A stretch of DNA of 64,000 nucleotides from Pseudonocardia sp. DSM 110487 (GCF_019468565.1 NZ_CP080521.1:8742001-8806000), one strand, 5' to 3'. Positions 6,958 to 15,634 are shown, numbered from the stretch's first letter. The notes: generated by a model not told the origin, from the letters alone. A program made the numbers and translations.

Positions 6958-8623
6958 CTAACCCGGGGCTTTCATGGGGGGATCGGCGGCCGAGCGTATC
7001 GAATAGCTGAAGGGTGCTCCTGAGCAGCAAGGATGTGACTTGTCGAAGGTCCACATCCGCCGCAACAAGGAGCCCCTTCAGGTGGGCAAGCGTAGTGGGT
7101 TGTACCCGCGTCTGGCCGTGGACACGGCCGGGTCGAAGGTCGTGTCGCTTGCCGGTGGGGTGCTGTTGACCGAGACCGCCGGGGCGCTGGCGGCAGCCGA
7201 ACGCGCGCCACGATCCGGCGAAGATCGTGCTGGACCTGGCGGTGATGCTCGCGCTGGGCGGGGACTGCCTGGCCGATATCGCGTTGTTGCGCGCCGAACC
7301 CGACGTCTATGGCCTGGTGGCCTCGGACCCGACGGTGTCACGGGCGATCGACCGGCTCGCCCAGGACGCGGTCGCGGTGCTACGCGCGATCAACACAGCC
7401 CGGGCCGCGGGGAGAGCGCGGGTGTGGGAGCTGGCCGGCGAGCACGCCCCCCGACCACGGCATCGACCCTGGTAGCCCGCTGATCATCGACGTGGACGCC
7501 ACCCTCGTGACCGCGCACTCGGACAAGGAGGGTGCGGCCCCGACGTTCAAGCTCGGGCTCGGCCACCATCCGCTGTGGGCGTTCTGCGACCACGGCCCCA
7601 CCGGCAGCGGGGAGCCGCTGTCGCACCTGCTGCGGCCCGGGAACGCCGGCTCGAACACCGCCGAAGACCACATCGCCGTCATCCGCGAGGCGCTGCGCCA
7701 GCTGCCCGGCCACCGCCCTGGTCTGCGGCCGGGTCGCAAGATCCTGATCCGGATCGACTCGGCCGGCGCCACGCACGACCTGCTGGACTGGATCGTCGCG
7801 CAGCGGCTGTCCTACTCGATCGGGTTCACCCTGCCCGCCTCGATCCTCGGCGAGCTCGCCACGGTCTCGGAGTCGGACTGGCAGCCGGCCTACGACGCCG
7901 ACCGGGAACCCCGCGACGGGGCCTGGGTACTGGAGGTCACCGGCCTGCTGGACGTGTCCCGGTGGCCGAAGGGCATGCGGGTGATCGTCCGCAAGGAGCG
8001 CCCACACCCCGGTGCGCAGCTGCGCCTCACCGATGCCGACGGGCACCGCCTGACCGCGTTCGCGACCAACATCCCACCCGGCGGACCCGGCCGCCAGCTC
8101 GCCGACCTGGAACTGCGCCACCGCCGCCGGGCCCGCGCCGAGGACCGCATCCGCGCCGCGAAGGACACCGGCCTGACCAACCTGCCCCTGCACGAGCTGA
8201 ACCAGAACAAGATTTGGTGCGCTATCGTCGCGCTGGCCTGCGAGCTCACCGCCTGGGCGCAGATGCTCGGCCTCACCGAGCACCCCGCCCGCCGGTGGGA
8301 GCCCAAGCGGCTGCGGCTGCGGCTGTTCTCCATCGCCGGCCGCCTGGCCCGCACCGGGCGACGCACCATCCTGCACCTGGCCGCCCACGCACCCTGGGCG
8401 CCGCTCCTGGCCCAGGCGGTCACCAGCCTGCGGGCACGCGCAGCGCCTGTCTGACACCCAGCCCACCTGCCCCGACAACACCAGACACCCCGGCCCGTGG
8501 AATCGGCGCCCACCCGAGCGACATCGGGCGCACCGTCATACCCACCATGCAGAATCACGCCGCGAAGACCGGCCACCACCGGTCTTGATCACTGCCAGAC
8601 CAGCGACGAAAGATCCGGGCTAG
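6958..8623 (+). mobile_element. IS1380-type insertion sequence, copy A (defective)
   Basis: The interval matches copy B (about 10405-12142) along most of its length. The left end CTAACCCGGGGCTTTCATG (6958 on) is an imperfect inverted repeat of the right end, whose complement reads CTAGCCCGGATCTTTCGTC (up to 8623). Ends are approximate by a few bases and no clear target duplication is visible. The transposase is broken, so mobility would need help from copy B. Confidence 0.7.
7082..8454 (+). pseudogene. IS1380-family transposase, broken by a deletion and a frameshift
   Basis: Three frames are needed. Frame one starts at GTG 7082 (GKRSGLYPRLAVDTAGSKVV). At about 7170-7215, several dozen bases present in copy B are missing. 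Frame two gives LDLAVMLALGGDCLADIALL. At about 7446, a run of Cs has an extra base relative to copy B and the reading shifts again to IDVDATLVTAHSDKEGAAPT, which stays open to the stop at 8454. The DDE residues are preserved in the last part: DVDATLV, IRIDSAG and the downstream E in RRRARAEDRI. No intact product can be made. Confidence 0.8.
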
Positions 8624-8659
8624 TTGGCGGCCCCACCGCGGGACGAGTCGGCCCGCCGG

Positions 8660-8726
8660 TCAGCGCTCGAGCGGAGCGTTGCGGGTCTCGTGGGTGAACC
8701 AGACGATGACCAGTGCGACCGCACTC
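8660..8726 (-). pseudogene. C-terminal scrap of an MFS transporter
   Basis: Leftward reading gives SAVALVIVWFTHETRNAPLER and a stop. A final membrane helix followed by ETRNAPLE is the usual C-terminus of metabolite:H+ symporter (MHS) type MFS proteins. Nothing else of the gene remains. It begins right after insertion sequence copy A and meets the amidohydrolase scrap on the other strand, so this is a junction of two deleted genes. Confidence 0.4.
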
Positions 8727-8846
8727 GTCGCCGGTGCCCTACCTGGGCGGCATGGCCCACGGGGCCAGCGTGCACCACGAACTGCAGATGCTGGTCCGGG
8801 CGGGTCTCAGCCCGCTCGGATCGATCCAGGCTGCTACCCGTCACGG
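8725..8846 (+). pseudogene. C-terminal scrap of an amidohydrolase
   Basis: Rightward reading gives VPYLGGMAHGASVHHELQML followed by VRAGLSPLGSIQAATRH. This is the AHG..x..HELxLLVxAGLSPxEALxAAT segment near the metal-binding aspartate of imidazolonepropionase-like amidohydrolases (Amidohydro_1). The flanking LVAG reads in an adjacent frame, and there is no start, so this is a remnant about 40 codons long. It runs up against the 3' end of the TetR gene. Confidence 0.5.
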
Positions 8847-9476
8847 TGAGGCCGGGGGTCGCGACGCAGTGAGCCAGCGGTCAAGTTCGTCGAGGATGTT
8901 TTCGATGATTGGGTACAGGCCGTCGGCGATCGCCTCTTGGCTTTCGCCCTCGGCGGTGCGCCGGCCGGCCTCGCCGATGATTATCCGGAACACGCCGGCC
9001 AGTGCGATTCCCTGCAGTTTGGCGATCTCCGGCGGGACGGTGGTGGTGTCGGTGATGGCCTCGGTGATGGCGGCGGCCTGGCGGTCGGTCAGCTCCAGCG
9101 CGAGCCGGTGGACGGTCGGGCTGATGGCCGCCAGGGGGCCGAGCTCGCCCCGCCAGAGCGCCGGCGGAATGCGGCGGATGCCGGCGACGGAGTCGAGGAC
9201 GTAGCTACGGATGGCGGCCGCCGGGCTCGTGCCGCTCGGCCGGTCGCGGACGAGGTCGCACAGCCGTTGCCGGATCTGCTCTTCGCGGTCGGTGACCAAC
9301 TGCTCCTTGGTCCGGAAGTAGTTGTAGACCGTCTGCTCGGCAACTTCGGCCTCGCGTGCCACGTCGCTGACGGCCACATGTTCGTAGCCGTGCTCGGCGA
9401 ACAGCCGGGCCGCCGTGTCCGCGATGAGCCGGCGGGTGCGCGCCTTCTTGCGCTCGCGAAGTCCGGGACTCGACAT
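8841..9476 (-). CDS. TetR family repressor
   Basis: 211 residues. The HTH is at about residues 10-55 (TRRLIADTAARLFAEHGYEHVAVSDVAREAEVAEQTVYNYF in full, given here as landmarks), ending in the standard TVYNYFRTKEQL. The ligand-binding domain follows, ending HELDRW-like. It is divergent from the NmrA-like gene with 85 bp between the two starts, so it very probably represses that gene and itself. The intergenic region has a loosely spaced TTTGTG (9506-9511) / CACAAA (9535-9540) pair, a weak operator candidate. Located between the two IS1380 copies. Confidence 0.85.
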   Translation of the reverse strand: MSSPGLRERKKARTRRLIADTAARLFAEHGYEHVAVSDVAREAEVAEQTVYNYFRTKEQLVTDREEQIRQRLCDLVRDRPSGTSPAAAIRSYVLDSVAGIRRIPPALWRGELGPLAAISPTVHRLALELTDRQAAAITEAITDTTTVPPEIAKLQGIALAGVFRIIIGEAGRRTAEGESQEAIADGLYPIIENILDELDRWLTASRPPASP

Positions 9477-9561
9477 CTCCGCAGGCTACCAGCGACGCTC
9501 CAAGATTTGTGCGAGTACTATCTTTGGGGTCGACCACAAAATGCAACCGAGGGACGCTGAG

Positions 9562-10404
9562 ATGATCTTGATCACGACCGCGGGCAAGGTGGGTGCGGAG
9601 GCGGCGCAGCTGCTCGCCGACCGAGGAGAACAAGTCCGGGTCCTGGTACGCGACCCCGAGAAGGCGGCGGCTCTGGCTCGGTCGGGGGTGGAGGTGGTTG
9701 CCGGTGATCTGGGAGTTCCGGCGACCATCGACGCGGCGATGCGCGAAGTCTCGTCCGTGGTGCTGGTCAGCCCGGCGATACCCGCCCAGGAGCTGAACGT
9801 CATCGACAGCGCGGCCCGGGCCGACGTCCGGCACGTCGTGAAGATCACCAGCAAGGCGTCGGCGAACTCGCCGATCGCCCGGCGACGCGACCAGACCGAG
9901 ATCGAGAACGGGCTCATCGCATCCGGGCTGGGCTACACCCTGTTGCGCAACAACGCCTACATGCAGAACTTCTTCATGTCGGCCCCGTCGATCGCCAAGG
10001 AGAGCAGCTTCGGCTCGGCCGCCGGCGACGGCCGCCTCGGCATGGTCGACGCGCGTGACGTCGCCTCGGTCGCCGCGGAGATCGCTGTCGCCCCGGCTTC
10101 GCACGCGGGGAAGACCTACTGGCCGACAGGCCCCGAGTCGATCTCTTTCGCGGCTGCCGCGGTGGTGCTCTCGAAGGTCCTCGGCCGGCCGATCGCGTTC
10201 GAACCGCTGACGGTCGAAGAGCAAATGCAGGCAATGATCGAGGTCGGCGTACCAGCCGGTCTGGCCGCGATGAACGCACAAGCGGTGGGCCTGTTCGCCG
10301 AGGGCGACTGCGACTACGTCACCGACGACGTGCCCTCGATCCTCGGCCGGTCGGCGCGCGGCTTCGAACAGTTCGTCACCGACCACGTCGCGACCTTCTC
10401 GTGA
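9562..10404 (+). CDS. NmrA-like NAD(P)-binding oxidoreductase
   Basis: 280-residue atypical short-chain dehydrogenase of the NmrA/azoreductase type. The Rossmann start MILITTAGKVGAEAAQLLAD replaces the usual GATGxxG with TTAGKVG. It is followed by VRVLVRDPEKAAAL and VVAGDL, then VVKITSKASANSP and LRNNAYMQNF, all typical of the family. Such proteins act as quinone or azo-dye reductases or as NADP sensors. ATG 9562 is favoured over ATG 9541 because GAGGGA (9549-9554) stands 7 bp before it. The paired TetR suggests induction by an electrophile or quinone. Confidence 0.85.
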   Translation: MILITTAGKVGAEAAQLLADRGEQVRVLVRDPEKAAALARSGVEVVAGDLGVPATIDAAMREVSSVVLVSPAIPAQELNVIDSAARADVRHVVKITSKASANSPIARRRDQTEIENGLIASGLGYTLLRNNAYMQNFFMSAPSIAKESSFGSAAGDGRLGMVDARDVASVAAEIAVAPASHAGKTYWPTGPESISFAAAAVVLSKVLGRPIAFEPLTVEEQMQAMIEVGVPAGLAAMNAQAVGLFAEGDCDYVTDDVPSILGRSARGFEQFVTDHVATFS

Positions 10405-12142
10405 AGCCCGGTATCCGGGCCGGGCGAGCCGACACATCCGTCAGACATCGTTGATCGGCGCGAAGGCGTGTTGAACGGCTGAAAGGTGCCCCTGAACAGC
10501 AAGGATGTGGCTTGTCGAGGGCCATGTCCGTATGAGTTCAGGAGCACCTTCCAGGTGAGCAAGCGTAGTGGGTTCTACCCGAGTCCCGGCGTGGACACGG
10601 CCGGCTCGAATGTGGTGTCGCAGGCCGGTGGGCTGTTGCTGACCGAGACCATCCGCACGGTCCGGCTCGACGCGCAGCTGTCGGCCGCGCTGGCGGGCTG
10701 GCGGCACCCGAACGCGGTGCACGAGCCACCGAAGATCGTGCTGGATCTGGCGGTGACGCTGGCGTTGGGCGGGGACTGCCTGGCCGACATCGCCGTGCTG
10801 CGCGCCGAACCCGGCCAGTTCGGCCCGGTGGCCTCGGATCCGACGGTGTCCCGGGCGATCGACCGGCTCGCCCAGGACCCGGTCGCGGCGATGCGCGCGA
10901 TCAACACCGCCCGGGCCGCGGCCCGCGCCCGAGCCTGGGAGCTGGCCGGTGAGCACGCCCCGGACCACCGCATTGACGCCGGTGACCCGTTGACCGTTGA
11001 TGTCGACGCCACGCTGGTCACCGCGCACACCGACAAGGAGGGCGCGGCCCCGACGTTCAAGAAGGGGTTCGGGCATCACCCGCTGTGGGCGTTCGTCGAC
11101 CACGGCGGCGCCGGTGACAACGCCGGGACCGGGGAGCCGTTGTCGGTGCTGTTGCGCCCGGGCAACGCCGGCTCCAACACCGCCGCCGACCACATCACTG
11201 TCATCCGTGAGGCGCTGCGCCAGCTTCCCAGCCACCGGCCGGGCACCCGACCCGGGCGCAAGATCCTCATCCGCATCGACTCGGCCGGCTGCACCCACGA
11301 GTTGCTGAACTGGATCACCAGCCAGCGGCTGTCCTACTCGGTCGGGTTCACCCTGCCCGACCACATCGTCGACGGACTCGCCCTCGTCCCCGACACCGAC
11401 TGGCAGCCGGCCTACGACGCCGACCGGGAGCCGCGCGACGGCGCCTGGGTCCTCGAGGTCACCGGACTGCTGGATCTGTCCGGGTGGCCACCCGGTACGC
11501 GGGTGATCGTCCGCAAGGAACGCCCGCACCCCGGCGCGCAGCTACGCCTGACCGACGCCGACGGGCACCGGTTGACCGCGTTCGCGACCAACACTCCGCC
11601 GGGCGGACCCGGCCGCCAGCTCGCCGACCTGGAACTGCGGCATCGCCGCCGGGCCCGCGCCGAGGACCGCATCCGCGCCGCGAAAGACACCGGGCTGACC
11701 AACCTGCCACTGCACGACCTCGATCAGAACCGGATCTGGTGCGCCATCGTCGCGCTGGCCTGCGAGCTCACCGCATGGGCGCAGCTCCTCGCACTGACCG
11801 AGCACCCCGCCCGGCGGTGGGAACCCAAACGGCTGCGCCTGCGGCTGTTCTCCCTCGCCGGCCGGCTCGCCCGCACCGCACGACGCATCGTGCTGCACCT
11901 ATCCAGCCACGCACCCTGGGCGGATCTGCTCCTCCAGGCGATCACCACCCTGCAGGCCCGAGACGCGCCAGGCTGATCACCAAGCCCGCCTGCCCCGACA
12001 ACCTCCACCTCCGGCCCGTGGAACCGGCGCCCACCCGAGCGACCTCGGCTGGCCTGTCACACCCACCATGCAGAATCACCCGGCAAACGCCGGTCGCAAC
12101 CGGTCACGAGCACCGCCCGACCAACGACGAAAGATCCGGGCT
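10405..12142 (+). mobile_element. IS1380-type insertion sequence, copy B (intact transposase)
   Basis: The right end is clear, GAAAGATCCGGGCTAA up to about 12142, the same as copy A. The left end is less certain: AGCCCGGTATC near 10404 complements the right tip but overlaps the stop of the NmrA-like gene. It lies in the same orientation as copy A, so the pair brackets the TetR-NmrA genes like a composite transposon. Confidence 0.65.
10555..11976 (+). CDS. IS1380-family transposase
   Basis: 473-residue DDE transposase, full length for the family. N-terminal GGLLLTETIR, then KIVLDLAVTLALGGDCLADI and the first catalytic aspartate region DVDATLVTAHTDKEGA; the second is KILIRIDSAGCTHELL. The catalytic glutamate region is ELRHRRRARAEDRIRAAKDT, and the C-terminal helices are arginine-rich. 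GTG 10555 follows CTTCCAG and agrees with the start of copy A; the frame is open further upstream but without similarity. Probably active, and the possible source of the rearrangements nearby. Confidence 0.88.
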   Translation: MSKRSGFYPSPGVDTAGSNVVSQAGGLLLTETIRTVRLDAQLSAALAGWRHPNAVHEPPKIVLDLAVTLALGGDCLADIAVLRAEPGQFGPVASDPTVSRAIDRLAQDPVAAMRAINTARAAARARAWELAGEHAPDHRIDAGDPLTVDVDATLVTAHTDKEGAAPTFKKGFGHHPLWAFVDHGGAGDNAGTGEPLSVLLRPGNAGSNTAADHITVIREALRQLPSHRPGTRPGRKILIRIDSAGCTHELLNWITSQRLSYSVGFTLPDHIVDGLALVPDTDWQPAYDADREPRDGAWVLEVTGLLDLSGWPPGTRVIVRKERPHPGAQLRLTDADGHRLTAFATNTPPGGPGRQLADLELRHRRRARAEDRIRAAKDTGLTNLPLHDLDQNRIWCAIVALACELTAWAQLLALTEHPARRWEPKRLRLRLFSLAGRLARTARRIVLHLSSHAPWADLLLQAITTLQARDAPG

Positions 12143-12334
12143 AATGGCAATCAGATCGGCCTAATCCCCCTGAGGTCGTTCAGCTTCGGGAGTACTGGGC
12201 CGACTTCGGCCCCCCGTACCCGCTGCGTCAGCATCAGAGTTCAGTCAACTAGTCGCGCGATCGCGACCGTCGCCGAGGACCGCGTGCGGCTGCAATCACG
12301 GCAGCAGCGGTCACTCACCCGCTTCCTTCCCGAC

Positions 12335-12535
12335 ATGGTCGATGCCCTCGGCACCTCGTTCCGCGATGTCGTGCTCGACGGCGTTATCTGGGGTAGGGAG
12401 CAGGTTGTCCATCATGTCGAAGAAGGGCTAGATGAACTGCTAGCGCCTTCGTTGTGGACTGCTTATCTTTGGTCCGTCTACGACGCGCTGCTCCACCAGG
12501 CCGCCCGTCGGATGCCGTCATCAGGCGGCCGCTGA
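12335..12535 (+). CDS. Uncharacterised short ORF (66 aa)
   Basis: ATG 12335 gives MVDALGTSFRDVVLDGVIWG and so on, ending in ARRMPSSGGR. The frame is open back into the end of insertion sequence copy B, so the true start is unknown. I do not recognise the protein. The Trp/Tyr-containing middle (LWTAYLWSVYDALLHQAARR) looks protein-like rather than antisense noise. Another frame just upstream (about 12171-12255) reads EVVQLREYWADFGPPYPLRQ before a stop, so this stretch may be the remains of one gene broken by the insertion. Confidence 0.25.
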   Translation: MVDALGTSFRDVVLDGVIWGREQVVHHVEEGLDELLAPSLWTAYLWSVYDALLHQAARRMPSSGGR

Positions 12536-12779
12536 GTTCGCCGAGAGCGAAAACGCTGCATCGACTAGACGTTATCCGTGCTTTCCTTGGCCCGCATACG
12601 GATCAGCTACTCGGACGGCGCCGTAGTGCCGTCAAGGAGACGAGGGCGAGGATGACTGGGACCGGCACGCCGCAGTTGGTCCGGCAGCAGCCGCTCGTGC
12701 ACCGAGCCTCGCCCGAGGGGTGGACGTCGTGACCGCGCCCTGGCCAGGATCCTTGCGCAAACGCCGGTAGGTCGTCGCG
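12536..12779. other. Intergenic stretch without a recognisable gene
   Basis: 244 bp between the short ORF and the MFS gene. No ORF with family similarity, no tRNA and no strong hairpin seen. The MFS gene may be transcribed from here, but no convincing promoter stands out. Confidence 0.5.
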
Positions 12780-14040
12780 ATGGCAAAGACGGGGGGCCCT
12801 GCCCGTCGGTTCTGGCTGCTTTGGAGCGCATCCACCGCCACCAACCTCGGGGACGGGATGCGGCTGGTCGCGCTCCCGCTGTTGGCGACCAGCGTCACCA
12901 CCGACGTACGACAGATCGCCCTGGTGACCGTCGCAACGTTCGCGCCGCTGCTGCTGTTCGGGCCGTTCGCCGGCGTTCTGATCGACCGCACGAATCGCCG
13001 CAACGCGATTGCTTTCGCGCATCTCGCGCGGGCGGCGCTCCTGCTCGGGCTCGCGGCGCTGATCGCCTCCGACCAGGTCACGCTCGGCTGGATCATCACG
13101 GCTGCAGTGTTGTATGGGGTGGGCGAGGCCGTCGCAGACCCTGCCTCGCAGGCCTACCTGCCTCAGCTGATACCGGCGCAGCAACTCGCCACCGCGAACT
13201 CCCGGCTGATGACCGGCCAAGTCATCGCCGACCAGTTCCTCGGTCGTGCGATGGGCGGGCTGCTGTTCGCGCTGAGCCAGTTCCTGCCGTTCACGGCGAA
13301 CGCGGCCGTGCTGCTGGTGGCCGGGACACTGCTGTTCACCTTGCCCAGCGCACGGGCCGCAACGCGCGACCCCGATCCGGCGACCGGACGCCTCCGGGCT
13401 GTGGCGCGCGACCTAACGCGACGGCTGGGATGCGCTCGTCTCGTCACCGCTACTGCGCGGCCTGACGATCATGGTGGGGCTGTGGGCGCTCGCCGCCGGA
13501 ACGTTCTGGGGCATCGGCGTGGTCTACGCCCTCGACGAACTCGACTCCGGGGAAGCTGGATTCGGGATCATGGTGTCCCTGTCCGCGTTCGGCTCGCTGA
13601 TCGGCGCCGCGATCACGCGGCCGATTGTCGGGCGGATCGGGATCTTCCCGACGGCGATGGCCGGAATCATGGTGAGCGTCGTCGCGGTGGCCGCGATGTC
13701 GCTGGCCAACCACCTACTCGTCGCCAGCGCGTTGCTCGCCCTCAACAGTGTCGCGCTCTCCTGCTGGATCATCCTCACCATCACCATCCGCCAGACCGTG
13801 GTGCCCGCCCACCTCCTCGGCCGGGTCACCGCGGCCGACCGAATGCTGTATGCGCTGTCGTTCCCATCCGGGGCAGCGCTGGCCGGCCTGCTCGCCTCGG
13901 CGATCGGAACCCGCCTGACATTCCTGATCTCGGCGGTCCCGATCCTGCTCGCGGCCCTGATGGTGCCCTCGCTGCGACGGCCACTGATCGATGCCTGGGC
14001 GCAGGCTCACCAGACAGGAAGGCCCGGCGAGCCCGCCTAG
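12780..14040 (+). pseudogene. MFS exporter (EntS-like, MFS_3), frameshifted
   Basis: The N-terminal half (ATG 12780) has six membrane helices and LLATSVTTDVRQIALVTVAT, then GVLIDRTNRRNAIAFAHLAR, the loop 2-3 motif D-R-x-x-R-R of drug and siderophore exporters. At about 13400-13425 the frame slips by one base: the original frame runs on as arginine-rich nonsense while the next frame continues properly as DGWDALVSSPLLRGLTIMVG and finishes six more helices at 14040. Together they make about 420 residues, normal for the family. If the base change is real, the exporter is inactive. Confidence 0.75.
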
Positions 14041-14246
14041 CGCAAGGGCGGGAAGCGTCGGCGGCGCAGTAGCTCCTGCGCGGATGACACGCCTACGTCC
14101 AGGGCACCCGCCTGCTCGGCACAGAGGCCTCCTTCAACCACGTCGGATCCACGCCTGTCCCGAATGTGTGCAGAAGTTCGACGCATCAGACCAGACGTAG
14201 ACGCGTTTCCGCTGGTCAGAAGGCGAGGTTGGCCACCATGAGTCGA
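14041..14246. other. Island right-end spacer
   Basis: 206 bp between the MFS gene and the right repeat. No gene recognised. It contains GTGCAGAAGTTC at 14168-14179, identical to 2073-2084 near the left repeat and in the same orientation; both copies lie 55-70 bp inside their repeat. They could be recombinase arm-binding sites. Confidence 0.4.
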
Positions 14247-14353
14247 GCCCTCCGGAGGCGGGAGCGCAGGTTCGAATCCTGCCGGGGCACCAGCACGGTG
14301 ACCATGAGAAACGGCCCCTCACCTGCGAGAACAGGGTGAGGGGCCGATCTTGT
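14247..14353 (+). repeat. Right attachment repeat (attR-like) of the island
   Basis: 107-bp copy of 1909-2016: the tRNA-Arg 3' half from GCCCTCCGGAGG, the T-arm, CACCA and the terminator hairpin (14312-14346). It lacks the 5' half of a tRNA, so it is not a functional gene. One G of the acceptor run is missing, which fits relaxed selection on the non-functional copy. Confidence 0.9.
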
Positions 14354-14379
14354 CGTGTCCGGTCGCCTACGGCCGTGAG

Positions 14380-14742
14380 TCAGGGCTCGATGGCGAGCCG
14401 GCTGATACTCCTATCACGGAGCGTGAACCGGAACCGTAGGTCGACGACGCCGCCGGGGAAGTTGCCTTCGAGGTGGTGGGTTGCGATGTAGTGCTCGTTG
14501 TCGACCTTCTGGGCGCCGGTGAGCGTGATCGTGTAGGTGTATTCGCCGGCCGAGCGCTGCAGCCAGTCGCGGATCTGGTCGGGCCCCTGGTACGTCCGGC
14601 CCTCGTCGATGACGGTGGCGTCGTCGGTGTAGTGCTGGACGGCGGTGTCGATGTCGCGCGCTTGGTGCGCGGCGAGGTAGGTGTGGATCGCCTCCGGAAG
14701 CTGTTCGGGGGAGATCTCGGGTACGGGATCCGATGTGGTCAT
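14380..14742 (-). CDS. SnoaL-like / NTF2-fold protein
   Basis: 120-residue cone-fold protein of unknown function. AIHTYLAAHQARDIDTAVQH followed by YTDDATVIDEGRTYQGPDQI is the standard SnoaL_2 opening (helix pair, then the D-A-x-V-x-D-E strand). The C-terminal strands end GGVVDLRFRFTLRDRSISRL. Members are small isomerases, hydrolases or binding proteins. It is 15 bp downstream of the SDR gene on the same strand and probably co-transcribed under the MerR-controlled promoter. It is the first gene outside the island's right edge. Confidence 0.8.
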   Translation of the reverse strand: MTTSDPVPEISPEQLPEAIHTYLAAHQARDIDTAVQHYTDDATVIDEGRTYQGPDQIRDWLQRSAGEYTYTITLTGAQKVDNEHYIATHHLEGNFPGGVVDLRFRFTLRDRSISRLAIEP

Positions 14743-14757
14743 GAGTGGTCTCCCTTG

Positions 14758-15543
14758 TCAGCCGACGGTCGGGACGGTGCCGCCATCGATGGTGTGTTCG
14801 GCGCCCGTGATCGCCGCGGCCCGGTCGGAGACGAGGAAGGCGACGAGCTCGGCGACCTCACAGGGCTGTGCCGCGCGGCCGAGGGGAATGCCGCCGAGGG
14901 AGTCCATGACCTGGTGCAGCGCGTCCTCCCGGGAGACGGCACGCGTAGCTGCGATTCGATCCACCAGCGCGTCGGCGCCTGCGGTCCGGATGAAGCCGGG
15001 AGAAACGATGTTCACCCGGATGCCGCGTGGCCCGAGCTCGTTCGCGAGGCCCTTGCTGTAGGTGGTGAGCGCCGCCTTCGCCGCGGCGTAGCCGAGGGTT
15101 GCCTCGTGCAGCGGCATGCGCCGCTGGATGGACGAGACGTGCACGACCGCGCCGCGGCCAGCGTTGACCATGGCGGGGAGCAGGGCTCGGTCCAGCCGGA
15201 CAGCCGCGAGCAGGTTGAGCTGGAGCTCGTCGTCCCAGTGCCGATCGTCGAGGGCGGCGAACCCGCCGGGCGAGGCGCTCGAACCACCGAGCGTGTGCAC
15301 GAGGACGTCCAGCGTGCCGAACCGGTCCCGGACGTGGTCGACCACGGTGCCGATGCCCTCGGTGGTGGTCAGGTCGGCGGTGAGGAACACGTCCGGTTCG
15401 GGCCAGTCCGCAGGCCGGGTCCGGGCGGTTGCCAGCACCCTCGCACCGGCTTCGCGCAGCCGCTCGGCGATCGCCGCGCCCGTGCCTCTGCCGGCGCCGG
15501 TCACCAGGGCCGCGCGGCCGTCCAGTCGATCACTGATGCTCAT
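14758..15543 (-). CDS. Short-chain dehydrogenase/reductase
   Basis: 261-residue classical SDR. Cofactor motif TGAGRGTG at about residues 14-21, catalytic serine in VVHVSSIQRR and Tyr-Lys in GYAAAKAALT, closing with HTIDGGTVPTVG, which is normal length. ATG 15543 is chosen although GTG 15552 is possible. A promoter with -35 TTGACC (15581-15576) and a MerR-type 19-bp spacer would start transcription within 1-2 bases of this ATG, giving a leaderless message. The gene is divergent from a merR-type gene with the same promoter design, so it is probably its target. Substrate unknown. Confidence 0.88.
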   Translation of the reverse strand: MSISDRLDGRAALVTGAGRGTGAAIAERLREAGARVLATARTRPADWPEPDVFLTADLTTTEGIGTVVDHVRDRFGTLDVLVHTLGGSSASPGGFAALDDRHWDDELQLNLLAAVRLDRALLPAMVNAGRGAVVHVSSIQRRMPLHEATLGYAAAKAALTTYSKGLANELGPRGIRVNIVSPGFIRTAGADALVDRIAATRAVSREDALHQVMDSLGGIPLGRAAQPCEVAELVAFLVSDRAAAITGAEHTIDGGTVPTVG

Positions 15544-15550
15544 GCCGTTC

Positions 15551-15581
15551 ACCGTCGGCTCTCCCCCAGGGAGAGGGTCAA
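15551..15581 (-). promoter_or_regulatory. MerR-type promoter/operator of the SDR gene
   Basis: On the minus strand, TTGACC (15581-15576) is followed by a 19-bp spacer holding the dyad CTCTCCC-TGG-GGGAGAG (15575-15559), then GACGGT (15556-15551) as a weak -10. MerR-class activators bind a dyad inside an overlong 19-20 bp spacer and untwist it. The predicted transcript begins at or next to the ATG at 15543. Confidence 0.65.
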
Positions 15582-15597
15582 GCCCCGCAGCGCGGCG

Positions 15598-15628
15598 TTG
15601 ACCCTCCCGCCAGGGGAGGGTGCACAGT
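15598..15628 (+). promoter_or_regulatory. MerR-type promoter/operator of the merR gene
   Basis: TTGACC (15598-15603), a 19-bp spacer with the dyad ACCCTCCC-GCCAG-GGGAGGGT (15601-15621), and CACAGT (15623-15628) as -10. It mirrors the SDR-side site 44 bp away (centre to centre). The predicted start falls at about 15635, the A of the ATG, so this message would also be leaderless. Confidence 0.7.
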
Positions 15629-15634
15629 GCAGGG

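Larger units (their letters stand above)
1909..14353. mobile_element. 12.3-kb tRNA-Arg-inserted genomic island (decayed integrative element)
   Basis: The interval is bounded by the 108/107-bp direct repeat. It has integrase remnants immediately inside the left repeat, a clipped excisionase, a piece of replication helicase and iteron-like palindromes, the ordinary left-end layout of actinomycete integrative and conjugative elements. No transfer (FtsK/TraB) gene was found. The cargo is a DHFR-like/YCII/ECF42 operon, two IS1380-type elements, TetR, NmrA-like and a frameshifted MFS gene. Several genes are broken, so the island is probably fixed. Confidence 0.85.

Noticed and set aside
9506..9540. 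TTTGTG/CACAAA as the definite operator of the island TetR
   Set aside because: Arms are only 6 bp and 23 bp apart, which chance could produce; kept only as a weak note in the gene entry.
14247..14300. Second tRNA-Arg gene
   Set aside because: Only the 3' half is present and one acceptor base is missing; it is the duplicated attachment site.
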